Shown here in pieces: positions 36,252-45,033 of a stretch of 64,000 nucleotides of DNA. The DNA lies in NCBI GenBank assembly GCA_038240605.1, contig JBBSDP010000003.1, positions 1 through 64,000 on the forward strand, given 5' to 3'. A program made the translations under genes and the position numbers. The notes beneath the pieces are model-generated. The model was not told the DNA's origin, ran no database searches, and saw only the letters and a program-made list of their open reading frames with translations. Every line of letters starts with the position of its first letter. Position 1 is the stretch's first letter. This stretch comes from JBBSDP01 sp038240605. GTDB taxonomy: Bacteria > Planctomycetota > Phycisphaerae > Tepidisphaerales > Tepidisphaeraceae.

Positions 36252-36927
36252 ATGGTTCGCATCGATCGCGCGTGCGGCGGCCACGCGGCGGACGATCATC
36301 ATCCTCTACGGTTTCGTTGGATTGTTCGGGGGCTGTGCATCCACCAGCCAAAATGATCGCGCCGCGCTTTCCTCCCCCCTTCCACATGTCGTCCTCTTCC
36401 GCGGGTTTACGGGACATTGGTCGCATGGGCTGGACACGATCGCGCACCAACTCAACGAAAAAGGCATCACAGCCCAAGTGCGCCCCCACACGGATTGGCA
36501 ACAGGTCGCGACGCAAATCGAAGCATCACATCATCGGGACTTTGACGTGATCTTCATTGGTCATTCGTGGGGGGCGGATGATGCCATCCGGCTCTCGCGC
36601 CGACTCGCACAGCGAAACATCTCCGTCGCGCTGTTGATCACGCTCGACCCGGTGACGCCGCCGCGGGTTCCGGCTAACGTGAAACGCGCGACCAATTTCT
36701 ACGAGAGCAATGGTCTCCGCGACCTGCTCCCCTGGTGGCGCGGCGTTCCACTGGAACGCAGCAACCCTCACCAGTCAGGTCTGCAAAACATCAATGTACG
36801 CCGCGATCGCCCCGACCTGGGCGCTGCGAATACCACTCACGGCACGATCACCGAATCGGCCGGAATTCAGCGGGAAATCATGGCGATCGTTGCAAACGCC
36901 GTAACAATTCAGGCCGTGCCCAGGTAA
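36232..36927 (+). CDS. Alpha/beta-hydrolase-like lipoprotein
   Basis: 231 residues. A lipoprotein signal with GLFGGC (Cys about 35) is followed by HVVLFRGFTGHWSHG. A nucleophile elbow GHSWG lies near residue 110, and LLITLDPVTPPRVP and a candidate His in NTTHGTITE near the end could complete a Ser-Asp-His triad. It is probably a lipid-anchored esterase or lipase of unknown substrate. The 20-base overlap with the propeller gene suggests one operon. Confidence 0.72.
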   Translation: MTPPRAEWFASIARAAATRRTIIILYGFVGLFGGCASTSQNDRAALSSPLPHVVLFRGFTGHWSHGLDTIAHQLNEKGITAQVRPHTDWQQVATQIEASHHRDFDVIFIGHSWGADDAIRLSRRLAQRNISVALLITLDPVTPPRVPANVKRATNFYESNGLRDLLPWWRGVPLERSNPHQSGLQNINVRRDRPDLGAANTTHGTITESAGIQREIMAIVANAVTIQAVPR

Positions 36928-36985
36928 AGGCCCCGCGCGCGGGCATGGCGCCCGCGCTACCTGAGACCCGTTCACGCGTGATCCG

Positions 36986-37630
36986 ATGACCGGCTTCGCC
37001 ACCAAGCTCCCCGCCCTGCTCGTCGCCGCGGTGGTGACTGCCTATTGGATTGAAGTGATGCGGATGGTTCGGCGGGCGCGCCGGCGCAGGCAAGGTGGCG
37101 CGAATTTGTTTCCGCCCGAAGCCGTCGGCCGGGCGATGCGCTGGATCTGGTTTCCGATCATCTTCGTCTGGGTGATCACGCCATGGCTGGTGGGATTCGG
37201 ATTCGGATTCGGATTGCACGCCGCAGCGCTTCGGCCGCTCTGGCATGCGCCAGCTGCGCGTTGGCCGGCGGCGATTATCGTCGTCGTCGGCTGGTTCGCC
37301 ACGCGAAGGTGCTGGCGGCGGATGGGGGCTTCGTGGCGTATCGGGATCGACCCGTCGGAACGGACGGACCTGATCGACAGCGGTGCATACGCCCAGGTAC
37401 GCCACCCGATTTATGCGCTGTCACAGATGATGATGGCCGCAAGCGTGATCGCAGCCCCGGCCTCCTTGCTCGCGCTCGCAGCGGCGCTTCACATCATCCT
37501 GATGCAGTGGGAATGCCGCCGGGAAGAAGCGCACCTGCTGCGGATTCACGGACCGGCCTACGCCGACTACCTCGCGCGGGTACCGCGCTTTGTGCCGGCA
37601 ATCTGTGGGCCGGCCCCATCGGGCGAATAG
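36986..37630 (+). CDS. Isoprenylcysteine carboxyl methyltransferase (ICMT/PEMT)-like membrane protein
   Basis: 214 residues with about five helices. The C-terminal half carries the family signature: DLIDSGAYAQVRHPIYALSQ, followed after a helix by QWECRREEAHLLRIHGPAYADY. The RHP and the E-x2-L...Y elements form the S-adenosylmethionine pocket in this superfamily. The natural substrate in bacteria is generally unknown (lipids or small isoprenoids). It ends 8 bases from the infC stop, tail to tail. The preceding gap has a GCGCGGGC/GCCCGCGC hairpin at 36937-36957. Confidence 0.82.
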   Translation: MTGFATKLPALLVAAVVTAYWIEVMRMVRRARRRRQGGANLFPPEAVGRAMRWIWFPIIFVWVITPWLVGFGFGFGLHAAALRPLWHAPAARWPAAIIVVVGWFATRRCWRRMGASWRIGIDPSERTDLIDSGAYAQVRHPIYALSQMMMAASVIAAPASLLALAAALHIILMQWECRREEAHLLRIHGPAYADYLARVPRFVPAICGPAPSGE

Positions 37631-37638
37631 ACCTGTCT

Positions 37639-38373
37639 TCAGCGTGCCGTAGCCGGGGCAGTCGGAGCGGCTGACGCAGACCGAGGCGCGGCGGCAGGCG
37701 CGACCGCCGGTCGAGCGGCCGCAGGCGCCGCAGGAGCGGGCGCAACGGGTCGCGGAGCGGCGGCGCCAGCGGCGGGGGCCGCGACGCGCGGCGGGATGTT
37801 CAGGCTGCTGCCAGTGCGCGGCGCGGCGGCCGCTTCCGGGAGCTTGGCGGTCGCCGGGTTCTTGTGATCCGGCTGAAGCACCAGCGTCATCCGCTTGCCT
37901 TCCATCTTCGCGTCGCGCTCCACCTTGCTGACCAGGAAGAGTTCCTGCTTGATCTTCACGAAAAGATTGCGCCCCAGGTCCAGGTGGGCCATCTCGCGTC
38001 CCTTGAAGCGGAGCGTGAACTGGACCTTGTTGCCCTCCTTGAGGAACTCGCGGGCATGGTTGATCTTGATCTGAAGGTCGTGATCGCCGATGCGGATCGT
38101 ATCGATGTTCAGCATCTTGAGCCGGCCAGCGCGCGAGCTGGCCCGCGACTTATCCTCTTTTTTCTGCTGCTGGTAGCGCCACTTGCCGTAATCCATGATT
38201 CGGCAAACCGGCGGGCGAGCGGTGGGGGCGACTTCGACCAGGTCCTGACCTGCCTCCCGAGCCATCCGAAGTGCTTCGGACGTGGAAACGATTCCGACCT
38301 GCTCTTCCTTGTCGTTGATCAGCCGGACCGGGGAAATCCGGATCTGTTCATTGTGACGAAAATTCGTAGAAAT
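37639..38373 (-). CDS. infC: Translation initiation factor IF-3, AUU start, long Ala/Pro tail
   Basis: IF-3 keeps 30S subunits free and proofreads the start codon. The first ATG in frame (38265) would cut off the N-terminal domain. Reading on upstream gives RHNEQIRISPVRLINDKEEQ, the expected N-domain, beginning at an ATT (38373-38371) with AGGAG 9 bases before it. An AUU start is the known autoregulatory device of infC. N-domain, linker (MDYGKWRYQQQKK) and C-domain (IRIGDHDLQIKINHAREFL, FKGREMAHLDLG) are complete. A tail of about 70 Ala/Pro-rich residues follows the normal end. rpmI and rplT are not adjacent. Confidence 0.95.
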   Translation of the reverse strand: MSTNFRHNEQIRISPVRLINDKEEQVGIVSTSEALRMAREAGQDLVEVAPTARPPVCRIMDYGKWRYQQQKKEDKSRASSRAGRLKMLNIDTIRIGDHDLQIKINHAREFLKEGNKVQFTLRFKGREMAHLDLGRNLFVKIKQELFLVSKVERDAKMEGKRMTLVLQPDHKNPATAKLPEAAAAPRTGSSLNIPPRVAAPAAGAAAPRPVAPAPAAPAAARPAVAPAAAPRSASAAPTAPATAR

Positions 38374-38667
38374 GGCCTGATTCTCCTAAAAACCCGGGAC
38401 CGCGTCCGCCGACTCCGGCAACGCCACGAGCGCGAACGAGACGGAACGCAAATGACCCTCCCGGCGGTCCTCGGAACTCACAGGAGAGTAACTATTCGTG
38501 CGACACCAGGACAAAACGGACGCATCGTTCGTCGTCTTATCCCATGGCGAGGCGTCACGACGCACCGGCGTGTGATTCCCGCGCACGACAATGATGTGCA
38601 GCCCCAATCGATTTTGCAAGGGCAAAGTTGTCGGGGGAACTGCAAATGGCCCTCTGCCGGCGGCCGC

Positions 38668-40578
38668 TCAAGCCGCGGTCTGGCAGACCGGCGGAAGCGA
38701 TCGCTGACTCTTGGAGGTAACGAACGCCTCCGCCCTGGCGGGCTCGAGGGGCTTGGCGAAGAAATACCCCTGGGCCAAGTCGCAGCCCATCGAGCGGAGC
38801 ATGGCCATCTGATCGGCGGTTTCGACACCTTCGGCGACGATCCGCAGCTTCAGCTTCTGGGCGAGGGAGATGATCGCCTCCAGGACCAGCGCGTAGTCCT
38901 GGCGGTCGCCCATGTGGCTTACGAACGACCGGTCGATCTTCAACCCGCCGATCGGGAAACGGTGCAGGCAGCTCAGCGAGGAATAACCGGTGCCGAAGTC
39001 GTCCATGTGCAGCTCGATGCCCATGGCGCGAATCTGGTCCATCACGCGGACCGAGGCTTCCGGATCGTTCATGATCGCGCTTTCGGTGATCTCGAGCTTC
39101 AGAGCCGGATAGATCCCCGATTCATCGATGACGCGCTGGATCGAGTTGACCAGGTCCGGAGCGGCCAACTGCTTGCGCGACAGGTTCACGCTCATGTTGA
39201 TGTCCTGGAATTCCGGCGAGCGCGACCGCCACTCGGCGAGCTGCCGGCACGCTTCGGACAGGACCCAATAGCCCAGCGGCACAATCACGCCGATCTCCTC
39301 CGCCAGCGGGATGAACTCGACGGGCGAGACCAGACCACGTTGCGGGTGCCGCCAGCGAACCAGCGCCTCAAAGCCCACGGTCGCGCCGGTCGCGAGGTTG
39401 ATGATCGGCTGATAGTGCAGAATGAATTCCTGGTCCTTGATCGCCTGCCTCAGGTCGTTCTCGAGCGTAAGCCGGGCCACAGCGTCCTGGTGCATCTGGC
39501 GGTCGAAGACCATGTAGCACGCCTTGCCGGCGGCCTTGGCGCGGTACATCGCGGTGTCGGCGTCGCGGATCATCTCATCGGGACTGGTGTAGTGCACCGC
39601 GTTGGTAGTCACGCCGATGCTCGCGGTGCTGTGAATCACGTGCCCCTTGATCGTGTAGGGCACGGCGAGCGCCGCCAGCAGCCGCTCGGTCACGCGGACC
39701 GCGTCGTGATAGTCGCGCAACTGGTCGAGCACGACGATGAACTCGTCGCCGCCCAGGCGCGCGGTGGTCGCGAGGCTGGCGATCATGTCGGTCCGCCGCG
39801 TCTCCTGTTGAAGGCGGGTGGCGATCGCGATCAGCAGCAGGTCGCCGATCTCGTGGCCGAGGCTGTCGTTGACGACCTTGAAGCGGTCAAAATCCAGGAA
39901 GAGTACGGCGAACTTGCGCGAGTTGTCGCGCAGCGAATTCTGGAAGAGCTGGCTGAGGCGGTCGTTGAGCAGCGCGCGGTTCGGCAGTCCGGTGAGCCGG
40001 TCCACGAATGCCGCCTCCTTGAGCTCGCTCGTCCGTTTCTCCACCAGATGTTCCAATTCCGACATCTTGAGCTGCGCCTGCGACGTGGCGAGCCACTTGG
40101 CCGTCAGGGCGGTCGCAAGCTGGAAGACCTCGAGCTTGTCGAACGGCTTCTTGAGAATCAGCAGGCGGTCGGTCGCGCCGAGCTTGCCGGCGATCTGTTC
40201 CCACGAGTAAGCCGAATAGGCGCTGCAAATCACCACCTGGAGGCGCGGGTCGGCTTCCCACAACTTCTGGATCGTCTGTACGCCGTCCCAGCCCGGCGGC
40301 ATGCGCATGTCGACGAACGCCAGATGGTAGGGATTTCCGGCGGCGGTCGCGGACTGAACCTTCTCGAATCCTTCGCACCCCTGAAGGGCGCTGTCAACCT
40401 CGAATTCCACCTGGAGCCCTGGGTCCGGCTTCACGTCGCCGAATAGCGCCGCCTCTTCGCCCGCGAGGTCGGCGGGCGGGCGTCCGGCGGTGAAGATCTT
40501 GCGAAAGTCGCCGTGGATCGCCTCGTTATCGTCGATCACGAGGATTCGACGCTTCTGATCGAGCAACGACGGCTTCAT
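38668..40578 (-). CDS. Response regulator with GGDEF and EAL domains (cyclic-di-GMP enzyme)
   Basis: 636 residues: receiver domain (1-160, ILVIDDNEA, phospho-acceptor Asp90 in FVDMRMPPG, Lys144 in ILKKPF), a short coiled coil (165-190), GGDEF (191-350, motif at 276-280) and EAL (about 370-620; FEALVRW, MSVNLSRKQL, ITESAIM, DDFGTGYSSL, EGVET). Both catalytic signatures are intact, so synthesis or breakdown of cyclic-di-GMP could be switched by phosphorylation. The ATG overlaps the stop of the upstream receiver-kinase gene (ATGA), making it the last gene of a four-gene signalling operon. Confidence 0.95.
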   Translation of the reverse strand: MKPSLLDQKRRILVIDDNEAIHGDFRKIFTAGRPPADLAGEEAALFGDVKPDPGLQVEFEVDSALQGCEGFEKVQSATAAGNPYHLAFVDMRMPPGWDGVQTIQKLWEADPRLQVVICSAYSAYSWEQIAGKLGATDRLLILKKPFDKLEVFQLATALTAKWLATSQAQLKMSELEHLVEKRTSELKEAAFVDRLTGLPNRALLNDRLSQLFQNSLRDNSRKFAVLFLDFDRFKVVNDSLGHEIGDLLLIAIATRLQQETRRTDMIASLATTARLGGDEFIVVLDQLRDYHDAVRVTERLLAALAVPYTIKGHVIHSTASIGVTTNAVHYTSPDEMIRDADTAMYRAKAAGKACYMVFDRQMHQDAVARLTLENDLRQAIKDQEFILHYQPIINLATGATVGFEALVRWRHPQRGLVSPVEFIPLAEEIGVIVPLGYWVLSEACRQLAEWRSRSPEFQDINMSVNLSRKQLAAPDLVNSIQRVIDESGIYPALKLEITESAIMNDPEASVRVMDQIRAMGIELHMDDFGTGYSSLSCLHRFPIGGLKIDRSFVSHMGDRQDYALVLEAIISLAQKLKLRIVAEGVETADQMAMLRSMGCDLAQGYFFAKPLEPARAEAFVTSKSQRSLPPVCQTAA

Positions 40579-41984
40579 GCTGCCTCCGCTAAGATAGATT
40601 CCCCGCCGTTTGCCAGGGCACTGCCTTCCTCGGCCATGGGAAGTTCCAACGTGAACGATGCGCCTCGATTGGGCCCCTCGCTCGATGCGGTGAGGGAGCC
40701 GCCCATTTCGCGGGCGGCGTTGGCCGCGCTGTGCAGGCCGAAACCATGACCCTCTTTGCGGGTCGTAAAGCCATAGCTAAAGATGCGGGTGAGGTTTTCC
40801 GGCGCGATGCCGGCGCCGTTGTCCGTCACCTTGAACCGCAGCAGCGATTGGGGGCCACCGCTGCCACCGCTGCCGTCGGTGTTGGCGTCGCCCTTTTCGA
40901 TTTTCAGCTCGATCTTCTTGCCGGGGGCCGCCTGATCGCGCACGGCGTTAAAGGCGTTGCTCACCAGGTTGATCAGGATCTGCAGGACGCCATGTTTGTC
41001 GAGCAGCAGGTTGGGGAGCGGCGCGAAGTCTCGGACCACCTCAACACCCGCGGCTTGCATCGCGGCCAGGTTCACGCGCAGGGCGTCTTCCATGAGATCG
41101 GCGGGGCTGAGCGGCTGGCGAACGATCACTTCCTTGGCATAGGACTGCTGCATCTGCACAACGTGAGCAATGTGTTCCACGTTGCGAACGAGGGATTCCA
41201 TCTCACGGGTGATCACCGCCCGCTCCTCGGCCATCACGCCCGCCAGCTTGTTGAGGTATCCGGGGAGCACGCGGCCCCGCTCGTCGGAGGTGAGGAAGCT
41301 GACGAGATCGGCGGCGTGCTCCTCCAGCATCGCCAGGCCCTTGCAGAGGTTGCCGACGCGCGATTGCTGGAGCGTGTTATTCACGACTGCCGCCGAGACG
41401 TTGATGCTGTTGAGCACGTTGCCGACGTTGTGCAGGATTCCGGTCGCGACCTCCGCCCGCCCGGCTTCGCGCGATGATTTGACGAGCTGCTGCTGAAGTT
41501 TTTCCCGGTCCGCCTCGGCGGCCTGGGTGGCCTGCCTTTGCGCTTCCAGCTCGCGCAGCGTCGCCGCCATCGCGTCGCGATGCAGCGTCTCCCGGAAGAG
41601 GCTCAGGGCGTCGTTGAGCGACTGGCGCAGGAGCGGGAAATCGGTCGGCTTGGTCAGGTATTTGAACACGTTCCCCGCGTTGACCGCGGCGACGGCGCTG
41701 TCGATGTCGGTAAAGGCGGTGACGAGGATCCGCACAATCGCCGGCCAGCGCTCGCGCACCTGAGTGAGCAGCTCCACGCCGCTCGCACCCGGCATGCGCT
41801 GGTCGGTGATGACGACGCCGATCTTGCCCGGCTGCTGCTCGAGGATCAGAAGTGCTTCGGCGACGCGCGTCGCGGTGAGGACCGTGTACTCCTTGTCCAG
41901 CCCCTTGCGGAAATACTTGACCGCCTGCTCCTCGTCATCGACGTAGAGCACTGCGAAGTCGCGATTATTGGGTATGGTGCTCAT
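40575..41984 (-). CDS. Receiver-histidine kinase hybrid (PhcR/PhcQ-like)
   Basis: 469 residues. Receiver at 10-125 (AVLYVDDEEQAVKYFRKGL, acceptor Asp61 in ITDQRMPGASG, Lys112 in TKP). A coiled coil (135-172) and an H-box AEVATGILHNVGNVLNS (His185) follow, then a HATPase domain (about 330-455; NLVSNAFNAV N-box, DNGAGIAP, GFGLHSAAN). The receiver-first, kinase-last order and the opening sequence resemble PhcR-type proteins of the Ralstonia phc quorum-sensing locus. It overlaps its neighbours by 4 bases on both sides, so phosphotransfer from the membrane kinase gene product is the simplest model. Confidence 0.93.
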   Translation of the reverse strand: MSTIPNNRDFAVLYVDDEEQAVKYFRKGLDKEYTVLTATRVAEALLILEQQPGKIGVVITDQRMPGASGVELLTQVRERWPAIVRILVTAFTDIDSAVAAVNAGNVFKYLTKPTDFPLLRQSLNDALSLFRETLHRDAMAATLRELEAQRQATQAAEADREKLQQQLVKSSREAGRAEVATGILHNVGNVLNSINVSAAVVNNTLQQSRVGNLCKGLAMLEEHAADLVSFLTSDERGRVLPGYLNKLAGVMAEERAVITREMESLVRNVEHIAHVVQMQQSYAKEVIVRQPLSPADLMEDALRVNLAAMQAAGVEVVRDFAPLPNLLLDKHGVLQILINLVSNAFNAVRDQAAPGKKIELKIEKGDANTDGSGGSGGPQSLLRFKVTDNGAGIAPENLTRIFSYGFTTRKEGHGFGLHSAANAAREMGGSLTASSEGPNRGASFTLELPMAEEGSALANGGESILAEAA

Positions 41985-43408
41985 GCAGCGCTCCGTGCTG
42001 AAATGGGGGCGAGCGCGAGGTCGAAGCTCACCTCAGTCCATTGACCCTGTTCACTCTCGATCGCCGTCGTCCCGCCATGGTTCTTGACGATCGTGTCGCA
42101 GATGCTCAGGCCCAGGCCCATCCCCTGCCCGGGCGCCTTGGTGGTGAAGAACGGGTCGAGCAGGCGCGGCAGGTCCGCCGCGGCGACGCCGGTCCCGTTG
42201 TCCCGCACCCCGATGCGCAGGCGGCCGCCTCGCGGGGTGCAGGAAACGGTGATCTGCGGCGTCCGCCCTGAAGGCTTGTCCTTGAGGGCATGGGCGGCAT
42301 TCATCAACAGGTTGATGAAGACCTGGACGACCTGCGACTTGGCTCCGATCGCGCGGGCGTCGCTGACGCCTTCCCGGACCACGGGGACGTTCGCCAGCTC
42401 GTGCGCGGTGAGCCGCAGCGCCGTCGTCAGTGCGTCCTCGACCGCGAACTCCAGCGATTCCATCTGCTTGGAGGGATAGGCGAAGGCGCGCAGGTCCGAA
42501 ATGACCGTGCGGATGCGCTCCATGCCCTGGCCGATGTCCTTGAGCGTATCCTTCAGCTCCGCGTTCTCCCCCACTTCTCCCTCGGCGACTTGCAGCGCCA
42601 TGAACGTGAAGTTCAGCGGGTTGTTGATCTCGTGCAACAGCCCGGCGGAAAGCTTGCCGAGCGCATTCATCTTCTCGGACTGAACCAGCTGGACTTCCGT
42701 TTCCTGTAACTTCTTCAGGGCCGCCGCCAGATCGCGGTTGTTCACGTCCAGCTCGAATCGGAGTTGGAATTCCTTGAAGCGCCGCACCGAGCTGTAATGG
42801 CACGCCGCCAGGGCGATGACCGCGGTCATCCCCAGGAAATAGACGTTGTTGAAATAGATGCTGGCGCCGCCGGTGCGCGGCGTTCGGACCTGCATGGCCG
42901 GCGGATAGACCTGGTGCAGCACGCAGGCGCCGGCATAACAGATGACGACGACAGTACAGATGAGTCCCGCTTCACCCAAGGTATAAGGAATCAGCAGGAT
43001 GACGCCCGCCATCACGATGTTCAGCCCGGCGTAATACGGGGAGAGGACACCCTCGGTAGCGTAGATCATCCAGCAGATCGAGAACGCCGGGAGTAGCGGC
43101 GGCGCGTTGCCCAGCAGGCGGACGTGGCGATGTCCCCAGGAGGTGAACAGTGCCAGGAAACAGGGGAGCAGCGCGAGGTCACAGAGCAGTCGCCAGCCGA
43201 ACATGCGCCAGACCAGGTTCGGGTAGACCCAGTAGTCAAGCCCAATGCACGCCGGCACCAGGACCAGCGACAGTACGGAACAAACCTTGGCTTGCCGGAC
43301 GCGCAGTGCCGCGTCGGCCTTGCCATAGGCCTCGTAGAGCGGTGTGATCGGAAGTTCGCAAGTCCGGGTCAGCATACACGGCGGAAGGGTCGGGCCAGCG
43401 CGGTTCAA
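41981..43408 (-). CDS. Membrane sensor histidine kinase (PhcS-like)
   Basis: 475 residues, or 464 if the ATG at 43375 is used. About six helices at 41-205 form a sensor without a sizeable outside domain, as in kinases that sense hydrophobic ligands within the membrane. A coiled coil (215-245) leads to the H-box GKLSAGLLHEINNPLNF (His259). HATPase motifs are NLLMNAAHAL, DNGTGVAAADLPRLLDPFFT and GMGLGLSICDTIV. Gene order after a PhcB-like methyltransferase and before a receiver-kinase matches phcB-phcS-phcR. Its ligand is not known. Confidence 0.93.
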   Translation of the reverse strand: MNRAGPTLPPCMLTRTCELPITPLYEAYGKADAALRVRQAKVCSVLSLVLVPACIGLDYWVYPNLVWRMFGWRLLCDLALLPCFLALFTSWGHRHVRLLGNAPPLLPAFSICWMIYATEGVLSPYYAGLNIVMAGVILLIPYTLGEAGLICTVVVICYAGACVLHQVYPPAMQVRTPRTGGASIYFNNVYFLGMTAVIALAACHYSSVRRFKEFQLRFELDVNNRDLAAALKKLQETEVQLVQSEKMNALGKLSAGLLHEINNPLNFTFMALQVAEGEVGENAELKDTLKDIGQGMERIRTVISDLRAFAYPSKQMESLEFAVEDALTTALRLTAHELANVPVVREGVSDARAIGAKSQVVQVFINLLMNAAHALKDKPSGRTPQITVSCTPRGGRLRIGVRDNGTGVAAADLPRLLDPFFTTKAPGQGMGLGLSICDTIVKNHGGTTAIESEQGQWTEVSFDLALAPISARSAA

Positions 43409-43644
43409 ATCGCGCGCGAGCGCCCGAAACTCCCGCCGATAGGTATCGACTGGTTTATCCCGGCATTAAAGTCATACTTTCACAAGCCGTTGTTTCTGGC
43501 TTGCGGAGTTTCACCGCAGGGGGCGGGAAAAGTCAGGGCATTGGCAATTCGTTGCGATCGCTGGTCGCAACTGATGCGATGATCGCAGCTTATCGCCAAG
43601 CCCGCTTTCGCCGCGCCCCGCGGCAAACATGGCACGTCCGAAAA

Positions 43645-44877
43645 CTAATTCCGCGTCAGCTCGAGGAACACGATGTTCGCGTGGCGCTCGATGTAGGTCC
43701 GCTTTCCGGCCAATTCACTTTCGGGGACGGATGACGCAACCGACGCCATTTGCTCCGGGGAGCGATATAGCAGGTTCCAGCCCATGAACGCTTCCATGTA
43801 CCCGACGCCCCAGATGTCCGGCAGGAAGTTGGCGACCAGCAGTCGACCACCCGGGTTGAGCATCTGGAACAGCCGAGCGGTCAGCTTATTGGCCACCCGA
43901 TCGTCCAGATAGTCATACAGGCCGGTGCTATAGATGAAATCGAACCGCTCGCGGGCGAGGTCGCCCCGGAAGACCGACTTGATCGAGCTACAGACCGGCA
44001 CGACGCCGTATTCCGAGAGCTCGTGGGTCACGACCTCGAGGCTCGCCTCGTCCTGATCCATCGCGACGAAACGCCCCGCATCTCCCGACGTGACCGACCG
44101 GCACAACGCCGCTTCTCGCAGGTGCCCGCAGGCCACCGAGAGGATGTCAGGCCGGTTGTTGAGAACGCAGATTTCGTCGATCACCGATGCCACCAGGTCC
44201 CGGCGGGCACGGACGGCGGCGCAAGCCGGCGTATCCCGGTTGAAGGCGAAGATCCGCTCGCCGAGCGGGGAGACGTCGTCCGCCTCGCCGAGGCGGCAAT
44301 TGCGCGAGTAGATGTAATCGATCAGGACCGCATCGCCCGCATAGCCGCGTGGCTTGTGGAACGAGCGCTGCGAGAACGGGTCCTGGTGAATGAGCCGCCG
44401 CAACGGATGGCTCACGCACTGGCTCACGAGCGTCTGCCATGACTCGGGGGTGGCCGACGACTTGAGCGACCAGAGGCCCGACATGAGTTCTTCCATTGCC
44501 TCGTGGGTCGCGTGCGGCTCCTGAATAAGCCGGCGAGATACGTTGTCAAGGAACGTTTGAAGAACGACGGTGTCGGTGTCCCACTGCAGGGGCGCGGCGG
44601 GAAAGTGATGCCACCTCGGAAATCCGCTCTGACCAAGCGTCAACCTGAGTGGCGATCGCTCGGACAACTGCGACGGCGTTTTCTGTGTGCTTACGACCAC
44701 AAACAACTGCCTTTCCGGCGACGAATTGAGAGGGCGGATACTAAAACGGGGCAACCCTTCCGGCAAAATTGGAAAAGGTTGCCAACACCCCCCACCCTTG
44801 CGCACCGGATCGATCGTTTTTATCGGAGCGGGTCGCTTGTTCACCCCTCCAGGTCTTGCGTTTAGTGCGACCGTCAT
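43645..44877 (-). CDS. SAM-dependent methyltransferase, PhcB-like (candidate signal synthase)
   Basis: 410 residues as drawn, but the first 100 are poorly conserved-looking and the true start may be downstream (for example near the LQTFLDNVSRRLIQEPHATH segment). The body matches proteins annotated as 3-hydroxypalmitate methyl ester synthases: RSFHKPRGYAGDAVLIDYIY, ILSVACGHLREAALC (SAM-binding motif I variant), RFVAMDQDEASLEVV (acidic motif II), FDFIYSTGLYDYLDD and LNPGGRLLVANFLPD. In Ralstonia, PhcB makes the 3-hydroxy-fatty-acid methyl ester signal. Here it heads an operon with two kinases and a cyclic-di-GMP enzyme; 236 bases separate it from the kinase gene. Assignment by recalled motifs, moderately sure. 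Confidence 0.8.
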   Translation of the reverse strand: MTVALNARPGGVNKRPAPIKTIDPVRKGGGCWQPFPILPEGLPRFSIRPLNSSPERQLFVVVSTQKTPSQLSERSPLRLTLGQSGFPRWHHFPAAPLQWDTDTVVLQTFLDNVSRRLIQEPHATHEAMEELMSGLWSLKSSATPESWQTLVSQCVSHPLRRLIHQDPFSQRSFHKPRGYAGDAVLIDYIYSRNCRLGEADDVSPLGERIFAFNRDTPACAAVRARRDLVASVIDEICVLNNRPDILSVACGHLREAALCRSVTSGDAGRFVAMDQDEASLEVVTHELSEYGVVPVCSSIKSVFRGDLARERFDFIYSTGLYDYLDDRVANKLTARLFQMLNPGGRLLVANFLPDIWGVGYMEAFMGWNLLYRSPEQMASVASSVPESELAGKRTYIERHANIVFLELTRN

Positions 44878-45033
44878 ATTTTGGCGGACTGGTTACGGAG
44901 CACCTCGCCCCTACCGATGAACCAATCGTTGCAAGCCGCACAGCCCCCCATTCGACGGCTTGTGACAGAGCTGTGGCCGGCCGTTCGGCCCACCGCTCTG
45001 ATGAGTTATCTCGGGGCGACGGGATCGTGACCG

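Noticed and set aside
38374..38667. Riboswitch or attenuator in the infC leader
   Set aside because: No terminator hairpin or known aptamer pattern could be seen in the 294 bases; the AUU start alone explains control.
37864..40446. 860-codon plus-strand ORF
   Set aside because: Runs antisense across infC and the GGDEF-EAL gene, which have clear family motifs; it has no motif of its own.
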